From Maribellus luteus (GTDB lineage: Bacteria; Bacteroidota; Bacteroidia; Bacteroidales; Prolixibacteraceae), in the NCBI RefSeq assembly GCF_003576475.1, contig NZ_QWGR01000002.1, positions 248,001-312,000 on the forward strand: 64,000 nt of DNA, read 5' to 3'. Below, in pieces: positions 6,334-15,110 of the stretch. Positions within the stretch are counted from its first letter, which is position 1. Every line of letters begins with the position of its first letter. Below the pieces are notes generated by a model, which did no database searches, was not told the DNA's origin, and worked only from the letters and a program-made list of their open reading frames with translations. The position numbers were made by a program, and so were the translations under genes.

Positions 6334-8460
6334 CTAATAGAATTTCGATCTTTTGTCGACAATCTCAACCGCCTCTTTATGTGTTTCGAAAGTCTGAGAC
6401 GCTGCACGGTAGCTAATGGTTTGTGCAAGTCTGTTTTGTTCAGCCTCTACATTGGAAACGGGGTTTTCGGTTTCCGAAGTTACCATTACTACAAATACTC
6501 CGTTATTTCCTGAAATAGGTTCAGATAATTTATCAACCGGCATATTGGTAACAGTTCCGATAACCGCAGGTTCTAAACCAACACCAGGAATCGAGAAAGA
6601 GTTAAAGTTAATGTTGGCAGCATTTTTAACCTCTGTATTCATTTCCTGTGCAAGGGCATTCAGATCCGATTTTCCAGCCATGGCTGTTTTTAGCTTTTCA
6701 ACCAGGTATTCAGCTTTCTTTGCTTTGGTTGCAGCAAGTTCTACACGTGCACGAACCTGGTCGAAAGGAGCAACGCCTTCTTCGGTTACTTTTGTAAGCA
6801 CCGCAATCACAAAGTTGTCACCCAATTCAAAGATCGGTGATCCCTGCGTTGTTTTCAGAATATCGTTTGCTTCTGCTTCGTAGGCTGCTTTTACCAGCAT
6901 CCTGGCGTTTTCCAGTCCGGCAATCTGGCGATCGTTTTCACCAACATTGGCAACACGTTTGGCCAGTTTCTGTTCAGTTACAGCAGCATCAAAAGCTTCG
7001 CGGCTTGTATTTTCTCCGGCAAACTGGCTGGCAAGAGCATAAGTTTCCTGGTATGTTTTTGTGCTTGGCACCACATTGCGTGTTAAATAGGCCACCTGAA
7101 CCTGCGGAGTCAGTTTTCCGCGTTCAGTAGTTTGGATTATGTGAATACCAAACTGGCTTGCCACAATGCTTACTTCACCTTTTTTGTTGTTAAAGGCAGC
7201 TTCTTCAAAAGGTTTTACCATCATGTTGCGACGGAACCAACCCAAATCTCCACCGTTAACGGCAGAACCCTGGTCGCTTGAATTTTCACGCGCTAGTTTG
7301 GCAAAGTCAGCACCGCTTTCGATCAGCGTTTTCAAACTGTCAGCCAAAGCCTGAGCGGCCATTGCTTCTACTTGAGAATTTACAGGCAACAGAATGTGAC
7401 GAGCCTCCACCGAGTCGGGCATCATTTCTGATTTGTGCAGTTTGGCCAGCGTGAAAGCATCTCCATCGGCATAGGGGCCAAATACACTGCCTACCTCTGC
7501 ATTCTCGTCGAATACCCAGGCTGCAATGTTTTCTGGAAGATCTTCTTTTTTGCTCCAAACGCTTTGGAAAGGAACATCCGAATTGGCATTTACAAACTGA
7601 ACGTTGTCTTCGGTCTTTTCAAAATCGCTTTTAATATCGTTGATCCATTTTTCAGCATCAGCATAATCCAATGCAGATGGTTTAACCGCATACGTGATGT
7701 ATTCAATTCTTCTGCTGGTAGCTTCTTTGTACTCATCCTGATTGGCTGCGTAGTATTCTTTCAGGTCTTGCTCGGTAACGGTCACCTGGTCGTCAGCAAC
7801 AGTGCTTTGAGCCACAGAAATGTAGTCGAAGTTAACTGTTTTGGTGGCAGCAGCAGCGCTGGTTTCAGCTTCTTCTTTGGTTACATACAAACCTTTTCCT
7901 ACCATGTTGGCATACTTCGATTGTGCACGTTCTTCCACAATCTGGTTTTCCAGGTTTAACCAATAAGCTTTGTTTTCCTGCGTAACGGCGCCGGTTTCCA
8001 TGCCTTTCAGAAAACGAACCACTGCACCGCGGTCAAACTGCCCGGTTTCGGGGTTGCGGAAAATCTGTTGAACAATGGGGTGAATGTTTGCCCCAGTTAA
8101 CATATCAAGCAGTTCTTCGTTGCTTGTTTCAATACCGAGTTTATCGAAAACATCACCCATTACAATTTCACTGATCTGTTGTTGCCAGGCCTGTTCTCTT
8201 ACCTGTGCCCACATATTATCATCGAGCTGGGTAGTGTTGTAGTTTTGTTTGAATATTTCACCTAACTCTTCTACTTTCTTCTGAAAGTCAGGGTACTGAA
8301 CGGATTCACCGTCAATAACTCCAATCTCTAAACGGTTTCTCTGAAACATCGACGAACCTCCCTGGAGCATATCGCCAAGGATAAATGCTGCCAATGAAAC
8401 ACCGATTACAATTGCCACTAACAATCCTGCTTTCGTTCTAATTTTTTGTAACGTTGCCAT
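6334..8460 (-). CDS. PpiD/SurA-like periplasmic peptidyl-prolyl isomerase
   Basis: A 708-residue membrane-anchored chaperone for proteins crossing the periplasm. The N-terminus is MATLQKIRTKAGLLVAIVIG, a signal-anchor at about residues 11-30. It is followed by a SurA_N_3-type helical domain to about residue 330, a parvulin domain at about 345-445 (EARHILLPVNSQ...GGDLGWFRRNMMVKPFEEAAF...FGIHIIQ), and a C-terminal helical part that may include a second, degenerate parvulin-like domain. Length and layout fit Bacteroidota PpiD homologues. It is the last gene of the run beginning at nadB, but separated from the CNNM gene by 166 bp, so it may have its own promoter. Confidence 0.88.
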   Translation of the reverse strand: MATLQKIRTKAGLLVAIVIGVSLAAFILGDMLQGGSSMFQRNRLEIGVIDGESVQYPDFQKKVEELGEIFKQNYNTTQLDDNMWAQVREQAWQQQISEIVMGDVFDKLGIETSNEELLDMLTGANIHPIVQQIFRNPETGQFDRGAVVRFLKGMETGAVTQENKAYWLNLENQIVEERAQSKYANMVGKGLYVTKEEAETSAAAATKTVNFDYISVAQSTVADDQVTVTEQDLKEYYAANQDEYKEATSRRIEYITYAVKPSALDYADAEKWINDIKSDFEKTEDNVQFVNANSDVPFQSVWSKKEDLPENIAAWVFDENAEVGSVFGPYADGDAFTLAKLHKSEMMPDSVEARHILLPVNSQVEAMAAQALADSLKTLIESGADFAKLARENSSDQGSAVNGGDLGWFRRNMMVKPFEEAAFNNKKGEVSIVASQFGIHIIQTTERGKLTPQVQVAYLTRNVVPSTKTYQETYALASQFAGENTSREAFDAAVTEQKLAKRVANVGENDRQIAGLENARMLVKAAYEAEANDILKTTQGSPIFELGDNFVIAVLTKVTEEGVAPFDQVRARVELAATKAKKAEYLVEKLKTAMAGKSDLNALAQEMNTEVKNAANINFNSFSIPGVGLEPAVIGTVTNMPVDKLSEPISGNNGVFVVMVTSETENPVSNVEAEQNRLAQTISYRAASQTFETHKEAVEIVDKRSKFY

Positions 8461-8626
8461 TGATTTACAGTTATTTTAATGCAAAATTTTATTTGATTTT
8501 TTTCGAGCTACGAAGATAACAATTTTAACTATTTAACACAGCTATTTGATTTTTTTTTAGGGGGCAAAGAGGAGCGTAGTTAAGGGTCAGAAAATGAATA
8601 TTTTATGATCGCTCAAACGACAATGG

Positions 8627-9898
8627 TTAATCGTCTGCAATAGTGAGTTTTACCAGTTCTATTTTGGTATTGGTGGCTTTTAATATTTTGAAATGGAATT
8701 TTCCGATTGTAATAAGTGAGTTGATCTTGGGAATGCTTTCGTGGTGGAAAAGTATAAAGCCGGCCAGGGTTTCGAACTCTTCGGTTTCGGGCAAGTCGAA
8801 GAAGTATTTTTCGTTGAGAAGGTCAATTTCTGCCCGTGCTGAAAAAATATACTCGTTATCGCTTAGCTTCTTTTCAATGATGTCGCTGGTGTCGTGTTCG
8901 TCTTCAATTTCCCCGAATATTTCTTCCAGAATATCTTCGCTGGTCACCATTCCGGATGTTCCGCCAAACTCATCCACCACAATGGCAATGCTTCTGTGTT
9001 CCTGGATAAAAGTGCTCAGCAGTTTGTTGGCGGGCATGGTTTCTGGAACGATCAGTACTTTTTTGATAAACGGCTCGATCGATTTTGGGTTGTGAAACAA
9101 AACCGACGAATGCACATAGCCAATAATGTTATCGGCGTTTTCCTTATAGAAAAGAATGCGGGAATAGCCTGTTTCAACAAATTTTTGGCGCAATTCGCCA
9201 ATGGCTGCCCCCATTTCCAACATCTCGATCTCCGTTCGCGGAACCATAATTTCGCGCAGTTTTACTTTCGAGAAATCAAGTGCATTTTTAAACAGTTTGA
9301 TTTCTGTTTCCACTGTTTTTTCAGCCAGTTCTTTTCTTCCGGGGTCGTTATCGTTAACAAACTCATCCAGGTCTATCCGGCTAAATACCGGGTTTTTTTG
9401 TCCTTTTGCAATGTCGGTTTTCAGAACACGCTTTAGCAGTGTGTTGGTTATGCCGATGGAGAAGCGGGTAATGGGGTAAAAAAGAACATAAAAGAAAGCC
9501 AGCGGAAGCGAGAAGAAATTCAGTAAAGAGTTGGGGAATAAACGGAAAAGGGTTTTGGGCAGAAACTCAGAGAATACCAGAATGATGATGGTGGAGGTGA
9601 TGGTTTGCATAAACAGCACAACCGACGCCGACTGAAAATAGGGTTCAAACACCGGTTGTAGGAGGGCGGCAAAGGCAATACCGTAAATAACCAGCGCAAT
9701 GTTGTTGCCCACCAGCATGGTGGCAATGTACTGCCCGCCGTTGGCAGTAACAAATTTTAAAATACGCGAACTAAAAGGTTCTGATTTCTTGTCGAGTTCG
9801 AGGCGTAGTTTATTGGCCGATACAAAAGCGATTTCCATTCCGGAGAAAAATGCTGAAAGCAGCATTGTCACCAATATGATCAGCAAATAACTATTCAT
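8627..9898 (-). CDS. CNNM/CorC-family membrane protein (hemolysin-like)
   Basis: A 423-residue protein with a DUF21 membrane domain (three to four helices, residues 1-190; small-residue helix AFFSGMEIAFVSANKLRLEL), a CBS-domain pair at about 200-335 (IMVPRTEIEMLE...IAIVVDEFGGTSGMVTSEDI) and a CorC_HlyC domain at about 345-420. Characterised relatives act in divalent cation efflux, chiefly magnesium; in Bacteroidota the gliding protein GldE has the same layout. Here the neighbours are lptC and ppiD-like genes, so either role is possible. It follows lptC by 9 bp. Confidence 0.88.
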   Translation of the reverse strand: MNSYLLIILVTMLLSAFFSGMEIAFVSANKLRLELDKKSEPFSSRILKFVTANGGQYIATMLVGNNIALVIYGIAFAALLQPVFEPYFQSASVVLFMQTITSTIIILVFSEFLPKTLFRLFPNSLLNFFSLPLAFFYVLFYPITRFSIGITNTLLKRVLKTDIAKGQKNPVFSRIDLDEFVNDNDPGRKELAEKTVETEIKLFKNALDFSKVKLREIMVPRTEIEMLEMGAAIGELRQKFVETGYSRILFYKENADNIIGYVHSSVLFHNPKSIEPFIKKVLIVPETMPANKLLSTFIQEHRSIAIVVDEFGGTSGMVTSEDILEEIFGEIEDEHDTSDIIEKKLSDNEYIFSARAEIDLLNEKYFFDLPETEEFETLAGFILFHHESIPKINSLITIGKFHFKILKATNTKIELVKLTIADD

Positions 9899-9907
9899 TT
9901 TAAACGT

Positions 9908-10597
9908 TTACTTAAATTGCAATACCCTGTTCGAATCTTGTTTGGGTATTTCTATTTCTTTCGTTTTTGATGTATCGTTTACTACCGGAGCTGTTGCTGG
10001 TGTACCGGTATTGTTCACCGAAACGTAAATTTCTCCCTTGGGATTCAAAATCTTTGTGTTTTTCATCTCCTGGTCCGAAATCAGTCCGTCGCCGGTCAAT
10101 ATTCTGTCTTCACTGATAATCCGTACAAATTCTTCTGTATGTATTTTGCCGGTTTTTTCGTCCAGGATCAGGTGCTCTGTTTTAAGCGTATCTCCCTTGG
10201 CATTGGTAACAATTACATTGTTTTTAGCCTCCCATCGTTGATCCTTCTGGAATTCTTTAGCGTAGTTGGCCTTAATGCTGGAGGTAATTTTCTTGTTGGC
10301 GTCATAGTTAATTATGTACATGCCTTCGGGGAATTCAGTATATATCTTTCCCTCATTCTCGAAACGAAGCAATTTAGGGGCTCTTAATAAATACTTAACC
10401 CGTCCGGAGTCTGTAACCAGTGTTTCAAAATTTGAAGCTTCCAGTATGGGCAGGTTGGTCGATTCAATTGTTTTGATTTTGGCTATTTCGTTGTCCTCAC
10501 AGGCATAGAAAAGTATTGCAGTCCCCACCAGGAGAACTGCAATACAATATCTTTTAATGAGTAGATACAAATTAGAATCTAACTCTTGTGTTTTCAT
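9908..10597 (-). CDS. lptC: LPS export protein LptC
   Basis: A 229-residue LptC, the single-span inner-membrane protein passing lipopolysaccharide from LptB2FG towards LptA. I start it at the ATG at 10597 (MKTQELDSNLYLLIKRYC), which puts the hydrophobic segment at about residues 12-32; the longer frame would add 31 residues from inside the neighbouring gene. The segment ends in LFYACEDNE, a possible lipobox as often seen in Bacteroidota LptC. The mature part is the twisted beta-jellyroll pattern (YLLRAPKLLRFENEGKIYTEFPEG; ILTGDGLISDQE). Its first 26 bp overlap the end of the TPR gene, so translation is coupled. Confidence 0.85.
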   Translation of the reverse strand: MKTQELDSNLYLLIKRYCIAVLLVGTAILFYACEDNEIAKIKTIESTNLPILEASNFETLVTDSGRVKYLLRAPKLLRFENEGKIYTEFPEGMYIINYDANKKITSSIKANYAKEFQKDQRWEAKNNVIVTNAKGDTLKTEHLILDEKTGKIHTEEFVRIISEDRILTGDGLISDQEMKNTKILNPKGEIYVSVNNTGTPATAPVVNDTSKTKEIEIPKQDSNRVLQFK

Positions 10598-12224
10598 TAA
10601 TCCATCCTCCAACTTTGTAGGTTGCCCCAGCCTGAAGACCTTCCATAAAGGCTTCTTCTTTATTTGGGAAGTACTTTTTGTACTCAGCAATTTTTTGAGC
10701 AGCGTCGATCGAGCAATCTTCGCTACGACGTGCTTTTTCGTAGTAATCGCAAGCTACCCAGAATATGGCAGCTTTTTCAACGCCCTTACCTTCGAAAGAA
10801 CGGCTTGCCGCTACATAGATATTTCCGATCAACATGTTGGCGTCGCAATTGTCGGATTGTATTTCCAATACTTTGCGTGCATACGAACGGGCTTCTGAGT
10901 AAGCACTTTCAGAATACAAAACCTGGCCGTACTGCAGGTAGTATGATGCGAGCAGTTCTTTGTCGGTTTCTTGTTCCATCGCCATTTTGTAGTATTCTTT
11001 GGCTTTGGCAATATCACCTTTCTTGATCAGTCGACGTGCCATGTTAAAGGCAGCTTCTGCTGATGGATCCAGTTCATAAAGTCTTTCTGTTGCCTGTGCG
11101 AAAAGTTCCGATTCAGTACAGTTGGCTTTACCCAAACGACGCAACATTGTTTTAATGTAATTGATGTCGTCTTTGTTGGCGTCGAAGTCAGCTAAGTATA
11201 TTTTTTCAAGCACTTCACAGTCAGCAGCACCCGATTTACCAAAAATCTCTTCTGAAAATGGTAGAACAGTTTCCTGAACCAATTTTACATTTTGCTCATC
11301 TTTGTTGGCAGTAATAATCTCGTTGGCAACTTTTGTGGTTGTTTCATAGTTTAAAACTACCTGCTCTTTTGGAAGCTCGCCCAGTTTGAAAAGTGCCACA
11401 GTAGTTTGCATAAACAATACCAAAACGGTTGGTTCTGTTTCTGCGCCCTGTAACTTGATAGACTCGTTCAACCACTCATATCCTGATTTGTAAACCTGGA
11501 TCAGTTCATCTCCTTCCGGAGCTTCGCCTTTGTCGGTACAAAGTTTGTATCGGTAAGTTAGCCACGCCGCGCCTTTACGTCCCAGAACATATCCTTTTTC
11601 TCCGAAATACTTGGTCCTTTTGTCGTATATTTTCATATACTCGTTGATCAGTTTAAGCCTGTCTTCTTTTGTGGTTGCTTTTTCAATAAAATCTTCCCAC
11701 ATTTTAGCTCCCTGGATGTAGATATTTTCGGTTGATTTTGGATACTGGTTGTAAAGTACCTGCCAGTGTGGTTTGGCCGATTTATAATCTTTCTGCTTGT
11801 AAAACTCAAGGTACAATGAATACTCTGTTCTAAAGGTTTCATCACCGGCTTTAATCAAATCATCCGCCGTGCCGAGGTTCACTTCACCTCCTGCGCCGTT
11901 GTCGTCGCCAGCTTCACCAGAAGGTAATTCTCCGGTAAATGCAAAATCAAAAACATCGCCTGTTTTTCCTTCAATATCAAGGGTCTTTTTATCGTCGATA
12001 AAGGTAAATGTGATCCTTTTGGTTTTGGCATCGGCTTCTACTTCGTATTTTCCGTCAAAGCTGGTCATCATCATCCCACCTCTTTGGGCTTCAACGGTAA
12101 TTCCGGCGGCCGGTTTTCCATCCATATAAACCGTCCCTTTCAAAACTCTTTGAGCTTGCGCAACGGTGATGCCGGTAATCACCAGTAAAGCGTAGAAGAG
12201 TGTTATGCGTAACAAAGCTTTCAT
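10572..12224 (-). CDS. secreted TPR protein with N-terminal carboxypeptidase-regulatory-like domain
   Basis: A 550-residue periplasmic protein. Signal peptide to about residue 25 (VITGITVAQAQ). A small beta-sandwich of the CarboxypepD_reg type follows at about 27-95 (VLKGTVYMDGKPAAGITVEA). Then come helical repeats with TPR character, clearest at about 385-480 (AAFNMARRLIKKGDIAKAKE; YGQVLYSESAYSEARSYARK). The gene sits between an outer-membrane protein gene and lptC in the same operon, pointing to a role in envelope assembly. The exact role is unknown. Confidence 0.8.
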   Translation of the reverse strand: MKALLRITLFYALLVITGITVAQAQRVLKGTVYMDGKPAAGITVEAQRGGMMMTSFDGKYEVEADAKTKRITFTFIDDKKTLDIEGKTGDVFDFAFTGELPSGEAGDDNGAGGEVNLGTADDLIKAGDETFRTEYSLYLEFYKQKDYKSAKPHWQVLYNQYPKSTENIYIQGAKMWEDFIEKATTKEDRLKLINEYMKIYDKRTKYFGEKGYVLGRKGAAWLTYRYKLCTDKGEAPEGDELIQVYKSGYEWLNESIKLQGAETEPTVLVLFMQTTVALFKLGELPKEQVVLNYETTTKVANEIITANKDEQNVKLVQETVLPFSEEIFGKSGAADCEVLEKIYLADFDANKDDINYIKTMLRRLGKANCTESELFAQATERLYELDPSAEAAFNMARRLIKKGDIAKAKEYYKMAMEQETDKELLASYYLQYGQVLYSESAYSEARSYARKVLEIQSDNCDANMLIGNIYVAASRSFEGKGVEKAAIFWVACDYYEKARRSEDCSIDAAQKIAEYKKYFPNKEEAFMEGLQAGATYKVGGWINENTRVRF

Positions 12225-12260
12225 AATAGTTTTTTTATTTTTTCAGTTTAATCTCTAATT

Positions 12261-13541
12261 CTAATCAATTTTTCTCGACATAAACCATAAATCGTGCAAG
12301 TTGGCACTCAGGTTGAATTTCGCATAATTTTCGCGCACTAAATTATATTTTGTCGTTCCTCTTTTCCCAAACTCTGCCGATATGTTAATGGTAGAGTTAG
12401 AGCGATATATTGGTAAACCTAACCCAAAACTTATGCCAAAGTCATTAATCTGATGGTTGTTGAGCGAATGGTATGTTTGTTCGTATTTGATACCTGCCCT
12501 GTAAGCAACCCTTTTCCAGGCATTACGGATGGAAAATTTATCGGGTATCCACTCTGCTCCGAGTGCAAATTTATTTAAATCTGAAAGAAATGCACTTTTT
12601 TCCCCCATAATAGTTGCATCAGCCCAACCCTGGTGGTAGTAGTCGGCATTAATCTCGTAAACATTCTTTTTCGAGAAGGAAACCCCAAGTCCGATGGTGG
12701 TGGGAAATACAATTTTCCCTTTTTCTTCGTCTTTACTAAAGAGCGTGTCCTGGTCTCCCTTTTGTGCGTATACGATATTCTTTAGAACAATATCGGAGTC
12801 AAAAGTGGTATACGTTGGTTTGCTTTCAAATACGCCGGCCAGCACCAGTTGTTTGTTCTCTTTCATAGGGAGAATAAATTGCGCTCCTAATTCAAGGCCG
12901 AAACCAGTAACCCGCAGTTGCGAGTAACGTTGCAATAGGTACATATCGGAGTACGCAAAAGTGAGTTCCGAATTCCGGCTTATTTTGCCAAAACGGTAGT
13001 TCAGGTTCATTCCCACCGACAGGTTTTTGAACGGCTGGATAGCCAAGCCCCAGTATGCGTCGGAAATGGTTCCTGTGCCATAATAAATGGAACGGGCTGC
13101 GCCAGTGTTTTCAATATCTTCGTTGACTTCGATCTGATATCCTACGTTTGAGTAAGGGGTTATCCCAAGACTGGTGGCCATCCAGCGGTTGATACGAAAG
13201 CTCATCGAAAAATAATTGAAATTGATGTCGCTGGTATTCATTTTACTGATTTCGCTGGTATAACGCGAAAAATCTCCTTTCAAGCCAAACTCAAAAAGAA
13301 AGTTCAAGGAGTCGGTTGCCGTATAGGAAGCCGGGTTGGCATTATTTACCTGAAGTGCATACCTGCTGCCAAGTGTTGCGCCTCCCATTGCTGCTGTTCT
13401 CCCAAAACTGTATGATTGCAGGTCTCCCAGCCCATACCTCGAATATGGTGACGAGGTATTGTTGTTAAACTGTGCAAATAACATAGCCGGGACCATTATC
13501 AGTCCGGCAATCAATATAAGTACTCTGCTATTACTCGCCAT
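12261..13541 (-). CDS. predicted outer-membrane beta-barrel protein
   Basis: A 426-residue protein with a signal peptide (IAGLIMVPAMLFAQ) and alternating hydrophobic/aromatic strands throughout, ending in a short C-terminal strand (LHDLWFMSRKID). The start of the mature part, NNNTSSPYSRYGLGDLQS, is typical of a Bacteroidota outer-membrane family of FadL/PorV-like barrels that I recognise by style only. The start overlaps the end of coaX by 11 bp. Its constant company with coaX and lptC suggests an envelope housekeeping role, not a nutrient porin. Confidence 0.75.
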   Translation of the reverse strand: MASNSRVLILIAGLIMVPAMLFAQFNNNTSSPYSRYGLGDLQSYSFGRTAAMGGATLGSRYALQVNNANPASYTATDSLNFLFEFGLKGDFSRYTSEISKMNTSDINFNYFSMSFRINRWMATSLGITPYSNVGYQIEVNEDIENTGAARSIYYGTGTISDAYWGLAIQPFKNLSVGMNLNYRFGKISRNSELTFAYSDMYLLQRYSQLRVTGFGLELGAQFILPMKENKQLVLAGVFESKPTYTTFDSDIVLKNIVYAQKGDQDTLFSKDEEKGKIVFPTTIGLGVSFSKKNVYEINADYYHQGWADATIMGEKSAFLSDLNKFALGAEWIPDKFSIRNAWKRVAYRAGIKYEQTYHSLNNHQINDFGISFGLGLPIYRSNSTINISAEFGKRGTTKYNLVRENYAKFNLSANLHDLWFMSRKID

Positions 13542-14259
13542 TATATTCTAAAATGCGGTTTAAACCCAAGCTGGTTAAATTAAAGTGTACAAAGAAAGAA
13601 TTTTTTAATTTGTTATCAAAAAATTCAGCATCGCCGCCTGTGATAATAACCTTTAAATTTTTATAAAATTCATTAAACAATGTAATTGTTGTATCTACTT
13701 CATATACAGTCCCGTTCTGAACACCTGCCCTGATTGCCTCAATTGTGCTTGTTCCGTACAGCTTATTCTGTTCTGCTTTACCGGCATAAGGTAATTTCCC
13801 CGTAAAATGATGCAGCGCTTTAAACCGCATTTCAATTCCGGGCGAAATGTTTCCTCCAAGGTATTTGCCTTCTGCTGTCAGCAGGTCGTAGGTGATGGCT
13901 GTACCTGCGTCGATAACAAGCACGTTGGTATCCGGGTAAAGATCAAATGCGCCAACAACGGCGGCAATCCGGTCTTTGCCAAGTGTTTCTTTTGTCTGGT
14001 AACAGTTTTCAATCGGAAGCGGGGTGTTTGCATCAAGTTCAATAAATGTCTCGAAACGGGTTTGCAGGGCGTGTTTGAGTTCCGGAGAATAATCCTTTAC
14101 AGTCGATAGTATTACCTTCGTCAGACTGGGATGTTCTTGTTGCAAAACATCGATGTGCGAGGGCAAAAACTCGTCAACTGGGACCGTAATCAATACTTCT
14201 CCCCGGTTAAAAACGGCAAACTTGGTGCGTGTATTTCCGATGTCTATTACCAGGTTCAT
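13531..14259 (-). CDS. coaX: type III pantothenate kinase
   Basis: A 242-residue cytoplasmic enzyme phosphorylating pantothenate in the first step of coenzyme A synthesis. Type III motifs are all present: DIGNTRTKFAVF at the N-terminus, GKDRIAAVVGA near residue 100, VIDAGTAITYD near 120, GGNISPGIEMRFKALH near 138, and ITGGDAEFF near 212. The catalytic Asp of GxDR is present. The ATG begins one base after the nadC stop, so the genes are coupled. Confidence 0.95.
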   Translation of the reverse strand: MNLVIDIGNTRTKFAVFNRGEVLITVPVDEFLPSHIDVLQQEHPSLTKVILSTVKDYSPELKHALQTRFETFIELDANTPLPIENCYQTKETLGKDRIAAVVGAFDLYPDTNVLVIDAGTAITYDLLTAEGKYLGGNISPGIEMRFKALHHFTGKLPYAGKAEQNKLYGTSTIEAIRAGVQNGTVYEVDTTITLFNEFYKNLKVIITGGDAEFFDNKLKNSFFVHFNLTSLGLNRILEYNGE

Positions 14260-15105
14260 TTAATCGATAATGCGTTGGCTGATGTCGAGTGCTTTAACCG
14301 AATGGGTCAACGCTCCGATTGAAATATAGTCTACCCCGGTGTGTGCCACTTTCTGGATGCGCTTAATGGTCATGTTGCCCGAAGCTTCAATTTTTGCCCG
14401 GCGGTCGATGATTTTCACACACTCTTTCATCTGGTCGGTGCTCATGTTGTCAAGCATGATAATGTCTACATCGGCAGCCAGCGCTTCTTTTACCTGTTCT
14501 ATCGTAGTGGTTTCAACTTCAATCTTAATACTTTTCGGAATGCGTTTCCGAATGGCATTCACGGCGTTGGTAATTCCACCGGCCACCTGAATGTGGTTGT
14601 CTTTGATCATTACCATGTCGTACAAGCCAAAACGGTGGTTGGAAGCGCCTCCCATCCGAACGGCATATTTGTCGAGGTAGCGATAGCCCGGCAGTGTTTT
14701 CCGGGTATCAAGTATCTCCACTTTGGTGCCTTCAATTTCCTTCATACAGAGATGCGCATAGCTTGCAATTCCTGAAAGTCGTTGCAAAAAGTTGAGTGCC
14801 TTGCGTTCCCCGGTAAGCAGTGCGCGGTAGTTTCCTTTGAACTCGGCGATGATGTCGCCGGGAACCACTTCGCTTCCGTCGGGTTTTAGGGCATGCCATT
14901 CCAGGTTTTTGTCAAACTTACGGAATACCATCTCAGCCACTGGAAGCCCGGCAATAACACCCGCTTCTTTTGCCACAAAACGGGCGGTTTTTGTTTCTTC
15001 CGGATCAATTAAATTGTTGGTGGTAATATCTCCGTCGCCTATGTCTTCTGCGTAAGCCAGGTCAAAAAGTACCTCGGCCGAGCGCAATGTTTTTTCGTCC
15101 ATCAT
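14260..15105 (-). CDS. nadC: nicotinate-nucleotide diphosphorylase (carboxylating)
   Basis: A 281-residue enzyme converting quinolinate and PRPP to nicotinate mononucleotide, carbon dioxide and pyrophosphate in de novo NAD synthesis. The family signature is clear: DTRKTLPGYRYLDKYAV at about residues 131-147, RMGGASNHRFGLYDMVMIKD following, then EVETTTIEQ and IMLDNM. Length is normal. It follows nadB by 5 bp. No nadA is present in this window. Confidence 0.96.
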   Translation of the reverse strand: MMDEKTLRSAEVLFDLAYAEDIGDGDITTNNLIDPEETKTARFVAKEAGVIAGLPVAEMVFRKFDKNLEWHALKPDGSEVVPGDIIAEFKGNYRALLTGERKALNFLQRLSGIASYAHLCMKEIEGTKVEILDTRKTLPGYRYLDKYAVRMGGASNHRFGLYDMVMIKDNHIQVAGGITNAVNAIRKRIPKSIKIEVETTTIEQVKEALAADVDIIMLDNMSTDQMKECVKIIDRRAKIEASGNMTIKRIQKVAHTGVDYISIGALTHSVKALDISQRIID

Positions 15106-15110
15106 AACCT

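Noticed and set aside
5974-6337. Heptad-repeat proteins on both strands of the 21-bp array (85 and 108 codons)
   Set aside because: Any array with a period divisible by three stays open in some frame. Both strands are open at once, there is no start context, and the plus frame runs into the hairpin terminator of the neighbouring gene.
7064-7080. TGGCAC...TTGC sigma-54-like motif
   Set aside because: It lies inside the ppiD-like coding region on the opposite strand and the gap between the elements is one base too short.
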